DNA of 11,918 bases from Dehalococcoidia bacterium. GTDB lineage: Bacteria; Chloroflexota; Dehalococcoidia; Lucifugimonadales; SHYF01. The position numbers and the translations under genes are program-made. Under the pieces are notes generated by a model. That model made no database searches, was not told where the DNA came from, and saw only the letters and a list, made by a program, of their open reading frames with translations. Positions 6,799 through 11,918 of this stretch are shown here, piece after piece. The stretch covers positions 1 through 11,918 of the forward strand of contig SHYF01000039.1 of the NCBI GenBank assembly GCA_009692985.1, in the 5' to 3' direction. Positions within the stretch are counted from its first letter, which is position 1. The number at the start of each line of letters is the position of its first letter.

Positions 6799-6855
6799 TT
6801 CGACAAGCTCACCACGACGGGGAGCGCATATCCCGTTTGTCCTGAGCTTGTGGAA
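6799..6855. repeat. Short inverted repeat with TTCGACAAGCTCA core
   Basis: The left arm 6799-6821 (TTCGACAAGCTCA, then CCACGACGGG) is an imperfect inverted repeat of 6832-6855 (CCCGTTTGTC, then CTGAGCTTGTGGAA). Only about 10 bases separate the arms. It lies 33 nt past the aroA stop codon and could fold as a hairpin in the transcript, but no T-run follows it. TTCGACAAGCTCA palindromes are a recurring intergenic repeat in many bacterial and metagenomic sequences, so this is probably a dispersed repeat rather than a terminator. Confidence 0.6.
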
Positions 6856-6896
6856 GTGTGGCCACTCGATATTCAGCTTTCTTACGACGCGTGACT

Positions 6897-7045
6897 CTAG
6901 GAGGATGCTGAAAAAGGAGAGTCCAGAGGGGCCAAGCCCCTTTGGTGGGGGTCTGAGGGTATCCCCCAGGTATACTTTTCACCCCCTTCCTGGCCAAGAA
7001 GGGGGCCAGGGGGATGGTCGAAGGCATTGTTTATCACTCTGCTAG
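6897..7045 (+). repeat. MITE-like interspersed repeat, copy 2
   Basis: This 149-bp relative of the element at 3486-3658 is in the same orientation. Shared stretches include GCTGAAAAAGG, GAGTCCAGAGGGG, GGGTATCCCCCAG and CACCCCCTTCCTGGCCA. The internal palindrome at 6982-7005 has one mismatch, where copy 1 is perfect. The terminal repeats are decayed: both ends keep CTAG, but the arms match at only about 12 of 18 positions. It lacks roughly 24 bp found in the middle of copy 1. It is an older or more degraded copy, and it ends 13 nt before the gmk start. Confidence 0.75.
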
Positions 7046-7058
7046 GAGCAGCTAGGTA

Positions 7059-7655
7059 ATGTCGGACGGTCCTCCTCTCCTGGTGGTTATCTCTGGCCCA
7101 TCCGGCGTGGGCAAGGACGCCGTCTTGGAGCGCATGAGGCGCACCCATGATGGGTGGCACTTCGTGGTCACAGCCACCACACGGCCCAAGCGTCCCGGCG
7201 AGCGAGACGGTGTGGACTATATCTTCCTGGAGCCTTCGCAGTTCCAGGCCCTGCTGGAGCGGGACGGTTTCCTGGAGCACGCCCAGGTGTACGGCAGATA
7301 TTACGGTGTTCCACGCGGCCAGGTGGAGGAGGCCCTTCACTCTGGCAAGGACGTCGTGGTCAAGACAGACGTGCAGGGCGCACGGACCATCAGGGCCAAG
7401 CAGCCCAATACCCTGCTAGTTTTCCTGGCTCCACCAGACATGCAGGAGCTGGAACGCCGGCTCAGGCAACGGAAGTCCGAGACGCCGGAGGAGCTGCAAC
7501 GGCGCATCCAAACTGCCCAACATGAGATGACGTGCCAGGGTGAGTTTGACCATGTGGTGGTGAACCGCAATGGCCGGATTGATGAAGCCGTGGCAGAGAT
7601 TGAAAGGATTATTTCGAGCATAAAACATGAGCGGAGGAGTGGCACCGCCCCATGA
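7059..7655 (+). CDS. gmk: Guanylate kinase
   Basis: This cytoplasmic enzyme phosphorylates GMP to GDP with ATP, an essential step in making GTP and dGTP. The 198-residue length is typical. The P-loop is GPSGVGKD (13-20). The GMP-binding domain shows TTRPKRPGE (40-48), GVDYIF (51-56), LEHAQVYGRYYGVP (72-85) and DVQGA (104-108). Arginines of the lid lie at 133-150 and the base-contacting Asn is near 169. The P-loop has Asp20 where Ser, Thr or Gly is usual. AGGAG at 7044-7048 lies 10 nt before the ATG. It sits across the right end of the upstream repeat. No rpoZ or dfp/coaBC gene follows, although these often neighbour gmk; instead a cell-envelope cluster follows. Confidence 0.96.
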   Translation: MSDGPPLLVVISGPSGVGKDAVLERMRRTHDGWHFVVTATTRPKRPGERDGVDYIFLEPSQFQALLERDGFLEHAQVYGRYYGVPRGQVEEALHSGKDVVVKTDVQGARTIRAKQPNTLLVFLAPPDMQELERRLRQRKSETPEELQRRIQTAQHEMTCQGEFDHVVVNRNGRIDEAVAEIERIISSIKHERRSGTAP

Positions 7656-7672
7656 AGGGAGCGACATAGATG

Positions 7673-7707
7673 CCCCCGCGTTCAGGCGGGGGTACGCAGG
7701 CCTTTTT
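7673..7707 (+). terminator. Possible weak terminator after gmk
   Basis: A 7-bp GC stem (CCCCCGC at 7673-7679 with GCGGGGG at 7686-7692) with a 6-nt loop lies 17 nt past the gmk stop. Five T residues (7703-7707) follow, but 10 nt beyond the stem rather than directly after it. This makes it a poor fit to an efficient intrinsic terminator. It could reduce read-through between gmk and the glycosyltransferase gene. Confidence 0.3.
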
Positions 7708-7749
7708 CAAAACAGAACATTAACGCATCCTAGGAGCGCACAACACCAC

Positions 7750-8475
7750 ATGCTGTCAATAGTTATACCTGCTTACAACGAAGCAACAGTATTGCCTCGT
7801 TGCCTCAGGTCTCTCCGTGACCAGGACTACCAAGGAGAGTACGAGGTGATCGTTGTGGACAATGGTTCGACGGACGGCACTGCGAAGGTGGCCAGCAGGT
7901 ATGGTGCCAGAGTCGTCCATTGCAGCGAGAAGGGTGTAGCCTACGCTCGCGAGGCAGGTCTCCAATCAGCCAGAGGCGAGATAGTGGTGCAATGCGACGC
8001 AGATAGCATAATGCCTAGCGACTGGCTGTCAAAGATTGCCCTGCATTTTTTGACCTGCACTGAAGACGCGGGGCTGTCAGGGGATGTAAGGTACTTGGGT
8101 GAGCCTTTTTGGCACAGACCCTTCTCGATTATGAACCACTGGCTTAACCGGATAACCTATCGCTGGCTAAGCCGTCCCATGTCCATTCTTGCTGCCAACT
8201 TCGCCGCAAGACGCGAGGCGCTCATAGCAGCAGGAGGATACAATCTGGACCTCCCTGAGTGCGGTGACGAGTTTGATCTGCTACTGCGGCTCAAGAGAAT
8301 AGGCCGCGTATCCTATAACCCTCACCTGATAGTGGAGACCTCGTCCAGGCGGTTCCACGGGCGCTTCTGGCAGTTCATGTTGGTGGACATACTCTTCCAC
8401 ACCGTTTTGGGCCTTCTATTCCACCGCATTACAAAGAGGCCCATCAAAGCGGTCCGCAAAGATGTACGCGAGTAG
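7750..8475 (+). CDS. Family 2 glycosyltransferase
   Basis: This 241-residue GT-A fold enzyme transfers a sugar from a nucleotide-sugar donor; the sugar and acceptor are unknown. The N-terminus is diagnostic (MLSIVIPAYNEATVLPRCLR), followed by EVIVVDNGSTDGT (32-44). The metal-binding DxD is Asp83-Ala-Asp85 (VQCDADS), and GDEFDL (172-177) resembles the ED base motif. A C-terminal hydrophobic stretch (about 205-225) followed by a basic tail suggests membrane association. The frame is open back to ATG 7627 inside gmk, but residues from there lack GT2 homology. ATG 7750 starts exactly at the first strand, with TAGGAG 13 nt upstream. The deacetylase gene follows after 24 nt, which suggests a polysaccharide or glycolipid role. 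Confidence 0.9.
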   Translation: MLSIVIPAYNEATVLPRCLRSLRDQDYQGEYEVIVVDNGSTDGTAKVASRYGARVVHCSEKGVAYAREAGLQSARGEIVVQCDADSIMPSDWLSKIALHFLTCTEDAGLSGDVRYLGEPFWHRPFSIMNHWLNRITYRWLSRPMSILAANFAARREALIAAGGYNLDLPECGDEFDLLLRLKRIGRVSYNPHLIVETSSRRFHGRFWQFMLVDILFHTVLGLLFHRITKRPIKAVRKDVRE

Positions 8476-8499
8476 GCATTCGCCAGGAGGGCCCATTCT

Positions 8500-9225
8500 T
8501 TGAACCCAACATTGACATACGCTATACCAATAGTCTTGGTGCTGCTCTTTGGCACCCTGGCGTATGGGTTCTATGCACCTCGCGCCGAGGCTTTCGGCAA
8601 GCTTTACTTCGCAACGAAAACTCCTGACAAGGTGGTGGCTCTGACTTTCGACGACGGCCCCAATGAGCCTTACACATCCCAAATTCTGGATATACTCCAG
8701 CAACATGACATAAAGGCGACCTTCTTTGTCACTGGCAAGAATGTAGTGTACTATCCTGAAACAACCAGACGGATTGTTGCGGAAAGGCACGTGATTGGGA
8801 ATCACTCCTGGGACCATAAGGTACTGCAACCCATAATGGACGTCCAAAACCTGGACATGGCACGGACTCAGGGGATCATTGAAAAGGTTGCCGGTGTGGA
8901 GCCACACCTGTTCCGGCCACCCTTTGGGCACAAGACCCCTTGGCAGATAGAGCAACTGAAGAAACACGGCATGGTTATGGTCACATGGAGCGTCTCGGCC
9001 GGAAATCCCGGGCAACCAGTGCCGTCCATCATTGCTCAGCGTATTGTCAGTCACACCAAGCCTGGCTCTATCATTCTCCTGCACGACGGTAACGAGACCT
9101 CCCACGGTGCTGACCGCAACAACACTGTTGCCGCCCTCCCTCTGATAATCGAGATCCTGACCCGTGAAGGCTATACGTTCGTCACTGTGCCTGAACTACT
9201 GAAAGTGGAACCGTACCTGCATTAA
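8500..9225 (+). CDS. Membrane-anchored polysaccharide deacetylase (NodB domain)
   Basis: This metal-dependent carbohydrate esterase (CE4/NodB) removes N- or O-acetyl groups from polysaccharide, probably outside the membrane. Residues 6-24 form a single hydrophobic segment (YAIPIVLVLLFGTLAYGFY) acting as signal anchor. The catalytic domain starts near 43 with TFDDGP (Asp51 base, Asp52 metal ligand). The remaining motifs are His102-X3-His106 (GNHSWDH), RPPFG (139-143), Trp163 and LLHDG (194-198, His195). All five CE4 motifs are intact, so it should be active. The start is TTG 8500, chosen because AGGAGG lies exactly 9 nt upstream; no ATG is available nearby in frame. It sits between a glycosyltransferase and a DedA protein, with only 3 nt before the latter. 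Confidence 0.93.
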   Translation: MNPTLTYAIPIVLVLLFGTLAYGFYAPRAEAFGKLYFATKTPDKVVALTFDDGPNEPYTSQILDILQQHDIKATFFVTGKNVVYYPETTRRIVAERHVIGNHSWDHKVLQPIMDVQNLDMARTQGIIEKVAGVEPHLFRPPFGHKTPWQIEQLKKHGMVMVTWSVSAGNPGQPVPSIIAQRIVSHTKPGSIILLHDGNETSHGADRNNTVAALPLIIEILTREGYTFVTVPELLKVEPYLH

Positions 9226-9228
9226 TAG

Positions 9229-9873
9229 GTGATTACTGCATTGCCTAGCTTTGTCACAAATATCGCAAACAACCTGAACGTCAGCCACCCGGTGTTCCTG
9301 TTGCTATTCTTTGCTCTAAACGCAGTGGGAGAGGCCGGGGTTCCTTTCCCGCTGGTAATGCAAGCTGTACTGGTCTTTGCTGGTTACCGGATGACCCAGG
9401 TGAATCCGCTCTTGGTTGTACCGTTGCTCTGCGTTGCAGTGCTGGGAAGCATTAGCGGGGCCAACGCCATCTACTGGATGTCACGTCTTTCCGGCGGCAG
9501 GCTGCTTTCAAATCCGAGCCTCAAGGGCATATTCAAGCATCGCTGGTTCCAACGTGCCCAGGCTATGGCGGAGAAGCAAGGTCTTGGGGCCATCACTATT
9601 ACCCGGCTAATTCCTGGAATGTCCCTACCGGTCTCAGTGGGGTCGGGAGCGCTGAAAGTGCCCTGGACGCGCTTCACCGTAGGGGTAGGACTTTCCGAGA
9701 TCATATGGGTAATGCCTCTAGTAGGCATAGGAGTTGTAGCGGGACATACCGCTCACGGCCTTGATTGGACAACTAATATCTATCCCAAAGCTACAGCCCT
9801 GATAGTTGTAGTCATTGGACTGTACTTTGCCGTCAGGTTCTTCCGTCGCCGGCTGGGGATGCTCCTGCCCTAG
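9229..9873 (+). CDS. DedA-family (SNARE-associated/VTT) membrane protein
   Basis: This is a 214-residue integral membrane protein. DedA-family proteins are linked to lipid scrambling or undecaprenyl-phosphate recycling, envelope integrity and cell division; the exact role here is not shown. Family hallmarks are the re-entrant GEAGVPFPLVMQAVL (34-48) and TRLIPGMSLPVSVGSGALKVPWTRF (125-149), which fits the R-x-I-P-G motif. Hydrophobic segments lie near 22-50, 62-83, 150-172 and 187-205, with a basic tail FFRRRLG. The usual Arg after PG (as in PGxR) is absent, with Met131-Ser132 instead. Start choice is open: GTG 9229 is 3 nt past the previous stop but lacks a ribosome site. TTG 9241 has AGGTGA at good spacing and would give 210 residues. 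Confidence 0.9.
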   Translation: MITALPSFVTNIANNLNVSHPVFLLLFFALNAVGEAGVPFPLVMQAVLVFAGYRMTQVNPLLVVPLLCVAVLGSISGANAIYWMSRLSGGRLLSNPSLKGIFKHRWFQRAQAMAEKQGLGAITITRLIPGMSLPVSVGSGALKVPWTRFTVGVGLSEIIWVMPLVGIGVVAGHTAHGLDWTTNIYPKATALIVVVIGLYFAVRFFRRRLGMLLP

Positions 9874-9907
9874 GAGGGTGTTTTCATCACCCTGCCGGAC
9901 AGGAGCA
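9860..9907. other. Nested inverted repeat between convergent genes
   Basis: TGCTCCTG (9860-9867, inside the 3' end of the DedA gene) is perfectly complementary to CAGGAGCA (9900-9907). Within it AGGGTG (9875-9880) pairs with CACCCT (9888-9893) around a 7-nt loop. No T-run follows on either strand, so it is not a canonical intrinsic terminator. Its place between convergent transcription units suggests a role in 3'-end formation or RNA stability. Confidence 0.45.
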
Positions 9908-9985
9908 CCAAGCCGGGACCGGTGCCTGCCGCTCGCCGGCGACCACAGAACACGAGGGACACTTGGAACCCCGTGGGCCAGTCTT

Positions 9986-10732
9986 CTATGCTGACGCGCT
10001 CCAAGGGGAACCACCACCATTTGGGTTGTCACCGTAGTAGATCGGACGGCCAATGTGGAATCCTTCCACTGGAACAAACTCCCCCGCTCGTAGGGCCTCC
10101 AGCAGGTCCAGCTCGTTGCGGATGTCGCCTCTGAACATGGTGGAACCCTTCCCCAGGCCCTGGACGGAATGGGCATCGCTTCCCCCGGTGCCGGAGAGTC
10201 CCAACACCTTAGTCACCTCTTGGGCAAACCTGTTCTCTTTTTCAATGTTGCCGCCGTTCACCACCTCCACCTCGTCCACCAGTTCGAAGATCGGGTGCTT
10301 GGCGGCCCCTTCCGCTGTACTGGGTATGGCGGCGGCGTTCTCAAAAAGGAGGTTCTGGGTGTATATCCCAGAGGGATCGAAGAGAAAGCGGAATGGATGG
10401 GCCAGTATCATGAACCCTCCAATCCTGTCCACCTCTTTGCGTAGCTTGCGAATGGTATCAATCCCACCCCCATATCCTGTCACATGCTGGTCCAGGCCCA
10501 GGGTAATGATGTGGCCAAGAGGGGTGTACACCTCCAGCGCCCGCACCATCACGATACCATCCTGTCGCTTCGCAAACTCGTTGAAGTCGTAACGCGGCCA
10601 GCCATGGTGCTCGGCCACCATGACACCGGTTAGCCCCAAACGGCGCCCCTCGGAAACCAAATCCTCACGGGTAAGGGCGCTGTCGGGGCTTCCCTGGTTG
10701 GTGTGAATGTGTAGGTCAAAAACTGAAGTCAA
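9986..10732 (-). CDS. PHP-domain metal-dependent phosphoesterase
   Basis: This 248-residue protein of the PHP family (polymerase and histidinol phosphatase fold) is probably a cytoplasmic phosphoesterase using a di- or trinuclear metal site. The exact substrate is unknown; small nucleotides or sugar phosphates are typical for stand-alone members. Metal ligands are visible: His8-x-His10 (DLHIHTNQGSPDS), Glu41-His42-His43 (VAEHHGW), Glu67 (ALEVY), His74, His112 (ILAHPFR), and Asp186-x-His188 (GGSDAHS). The C-terminal region from 225 on is Gly/Ser/Asn-rich and probably flexible. The start is TTG 10732, close to the first catalytic strand. The frame is blocked by a stop at 10756, no ATG lies between, and the ribosome-binding site is weak. 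It is convergent with the DedA gene and follows a peptidase relic. Confidence 0.85.
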   Translation of the reverse strand: MTSVFDLHIHTNQGSPDSALTREDLVSEGRRLGLTGVMVAEHHGWPRYDFNEFAKRQDGIVMVRALEVYTPLGHIITLGLDQHVTGYGGGIDTIRKLRKEVDRIGGFMILAHPFRFLFDPSGIYTQNLLFENAAAIPSTAEGAAKHPIFELVDEVEVVNGGNIEKENRFAQEVTKVLGLSGTGGSDAHSVQGLGKGSTMFRGDIRNELDLLEALRAGEFVPVEGFHIGRPIYYGDNPNGGGSPWSASA

Positions 10733-10753
10733 TATGCTACCCGGCTGCCGACG

Positions 10754-10879
10754 CTATGAAAATAATCGGGAATCACTGACATTTATATATAGCGGAACCT
10801 TAGTGTAGCTTTCAAGGTCGGTGTAATGGCCGACCTCAATGCCTTGGATGCGGGTGATGGCTCCGGCTGCGTTACTCAT
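10754..10879 (-). pseudogene. N-terminal relic of a P1-family (S58, DmpA-like) peptidase
   Basis: On the minus strand ATG at 10879 opens a 41-codon frame ending in TAG at 10756-10754. Its first part, MSNAAGAITRIQGIEVGHYT and then DLESYT, matches the start of P1-family aminopeptidases (ITDVxGIxVGHxTDxxxxTG in my recollection of the family). After SYT the expected GCTV strand is replaced by KVPLYINVSDSRLFS and a stop. Normal members exceed 300 residues, so almost the whole protein is missing. The likely explanation is a deletion whose breakpoint lies near 10801, fusing the gene start to the upstream region of the PHP gene. The fragment has no clear ribosome-binding site and should not be functional. 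Confidence 0.6.
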
Positions 10880-10889
10880 GGCGCACATG

Positions 10890-10930
10890 AAACACAAAGG
10901 CGTCCTTCCCTGGCATCGCCGGAAGGACGC
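10890..10930 (-). terminator. Terminator-like hairpin downstream of the DUF4386-like gene
   Basis: A perfect 10-bp inverted repeat pairs GCGTCCTTCC (10900-10909) with GGAAGGACGC (10921-10930) around an 11-nt loop. On the minus strand it is followed by CTTTGTGTTT, a broken U-tract. It is about 184 nt past the stop codon of the minus-strand membrane protein gene and directly upstream of the peptidase relic. Minus-strand termination is the most likely role, but the U-tract is imperfect. Confidence 0.5.
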
Positions 10931-11113
10931 ATCACGTTGCTGAACCTAATTTGTGCCGTCTCGGTCTTCATAAGATCCCAGCGGCTGCGACTGTGAAGTA
11001 GAGAATGCTAGCCCCCGTTTGGTGGGCGGCAAGTATATGGTAGCAAGAAGGCCGTGGACGGTCAAGAAAGGGGAGTCGTCCAGGGTTAGCGTGAACCACC
11101 CAGGCTTGCAGCG
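10931..11113. other. Intergenic stretch with no recognisable gene
   Basis: This is the 3' flank of the minus-strand membrane protein gene. The reading frame after its stop codon stays open for about 45 codons, but the translation (for example WFTLTLDDSPFLTVHGLLAT) resembles nothing I know and no start signal precedes it. I see no promoter, repeat or RNA gene in it. Confidence 0.4.
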
Positions 11114-11716
11114 CTACGTGGTTGCGGGCTTTTTGGCCCTTACCAACCTGATCCCCATGATCACAAACCAGATGAAGAAAGGGACAAAACCGATAAGTAC
11201 CACGAGTTCAAGAAAATGCGCCAACGACGAAAAAGCGCCGACCCATCCCGTCACCAGGGAACCCAGGAGTCCCATCCACCCTGCCCACTTGGGCACAAAG
11301 TTGGTCTTCAGACTGGCATAGGCGAACAGGGCAAGTCCGATGCCACAGAAGAAAGCGTCGCCTACGGCATCCTCTAGCGTAGCGATAATGGAAATAGTGC
11401 TGGCCACTACCCCCAGGGCTAGTTTACTGGCTTCGACAGCACTAGCGTAGCCTGGTGCCAGTTTATACGCGATTCCCAGGTTAGCTGCAAAAAAGGCGAC
11501 ATCGAGGACCAGCCCGATAGCCATGGCCCATATAGCTATCGCCACCAGGACTCCCTCCTTGCGTAGGACCTGGTAAAATCCGGGTAGAGCCCCCACGGTT
11601 GAGATAACGCCCAGGAGAAAGAACCAATTGGCAAGAACTAGGGAGTTCTGCTTGTCGTTGACGAATTGTAGGTATTTCCCTACGTCGCCGCGATCAGGCG
11701 AGTCGCCGGCGGACAA
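11114..11716 (-). CDS. DUF4386-like six-helix membrane protein
   Basis: This 200-residue integral membrane protein resembles DUF4386-type proteins of unknown function. About six hydrophobic helices can be seen near 27-48, 55-82, 95-112, 118-135, 142-162 and 170-193. A PKWAGWMGLLGSL segment (137-149), which fits the family pattern W-x-G-W-x-G, follows the fourth helix. The C-terminus is short and basic (RLVRAKKPATT). There are no catalytic motifs. The frame begins at TTG 11716 with only a weak AGAG upstream. It is open back to a TGA at 11761-11759 with no other start codon. A strong GAGGTGAG with an ATG (11751) lies just upstream but in another frame, so the true N-terminus is uncertain. A terminator-like hairpin follows the gene. 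Confidence 0.7.
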   Translation of the reverse strand: MSAGDSPDRGDVGKYLQFVNDKQNSLVLANWFFLLGVISTVGALPGFYQVLRKEGVLVAIAIWAMAIGLVLDVAFFAANLGIAYKLAPGYASAVEASKLALGVVASTISIIATLEDAVGDAFFCGIGLALFAYASLKTNFVPKWAGWMGLLGSLVTGWVGAFSSLAHFLELVVLIGFVPFFIWFVIMGIRLVRAKKPATT

Positions 11717-11918
11717 AGGCCACTCTCTTTCACGAAGGCTGGTTTCCTCATGCTCACCTCATTTCTACGGGATGTAATAAGTGTCTCATTTTACCACTTA
11801 CCACACTCTTTTCTAGTGTTCAAGCCGTGAGTATGTTCACCCAGCACCACGCTCGCTATGCTATACTGCACCATTAGATTGCAGACATAACTCCAATCAT
11901 TGGATGCCATGCACGTCG

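Noticed and set aside
3486..7045. CRISPR array or integrated phage suggested by repeats
   Set aside because: There are only two repeat copies, more than 3 kb apart, with no spacers, cas genes, integrase or phage genes.
7627..7749. N-terminal extension of the glycosyltransferase to ATG 7627
   Set aside because: The extra 41 residues overlap gmk and cross a GC hairpin. The GT2 fold begins exactly at ATG 7750.
10053..10592. Plus-strand 179-codon frame opposite the PHP gene
   Set aside because: Ser/Pro-rich translation with no family resemblance; the PHP metal motifs on the minus strand are decisive.
11717..11918. Promoter for the DUF4386-like gene near TAAAAT on the minus strand
   Set aside because: The nearest -35-like hexamers are at the wrong spacing (for TTGAAC about 24 bp), so I cannot support a specific promoter.

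Overview
The window is a GC-rich bacterial chromosome segment with tightly packed housekeeping genes and no rRNA, tRNA, CRISPR array or transposase. The mix of protein types (a ferredoxin-type sulfite reductase, a TatD-like hydrolase, a class II-type EPSP synthase, a guanylate kinase with a GKD P-loop) and GC-rich interspersed repeats suggest a Chloroflexota bacterium, perhaps Dehalococcoidia or SAR202-like. That is an inference from general resemblance, held with moderate confidence.

Region 1 (about 44-2580, minus strand) is a sulfur assimilation unit. It has a siroheme/4Fe-4S sulfite (or nitrite) reductase, a 122-residue protein of unknown function 13 nt downstream, and an intrinsic terminator. 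Upstream is what reads as a complete transcription attenuator: a TTGACA/TAACGT promoter, a nearly leaderless 16-codon leader peptide ending in Cys-Thr-Cys-Arg-Pro, an antiterminator segment that overlaps the leader stop codon, and a strong terminator ending about 27 nt before the reductase start. The Cys codons point to control by cysteine supply and favour sulfite over nitrite as the substrate. This is the most interesting feature of the window.

Region 2 (2606-7655, plus strand) holds a divergently transcribed TatD-like hydrolase, an M50 site-2-type membrane protease, prephenate/arogenate dehydrogenase (tyrA) overlapping EPSP synthase (aroA) by ATGA, and guanylate kinase (gmk). Two copies of one MITE-like repeat (3486-3658 and 6897-7045) lie in the same orientation directly upstream of the M50 and gmk start codons. 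A second, short inverted repeat (6799-6855) follows aroA. The 293-base gap between aroA and gmk is mostly these two repeats.

Region 3 (7750-9873, plus strand) is a compact cell-envelope cluster: a family 2 glycosyltransferase, a membrane-anchored NodB-type polysaccharide deacetylase and a DedA-family membrane protein, with gaps of 24 and 3 nt.

Region 4 (9986-11716, minus strand) holds a PHP-domain metal-dependent phosphoesterase, a truncated N-terminal relic of a P1-family (S58) peptidase, a terminator-like hairpin and a six-helix DUF4386-like membrane protein. In 11717-11918 I see only the AT-richer upstream region of that last gene and no convincing promoter. In 89-196 I see nothing beyond the 3' flank of the sulfite reductase operon.
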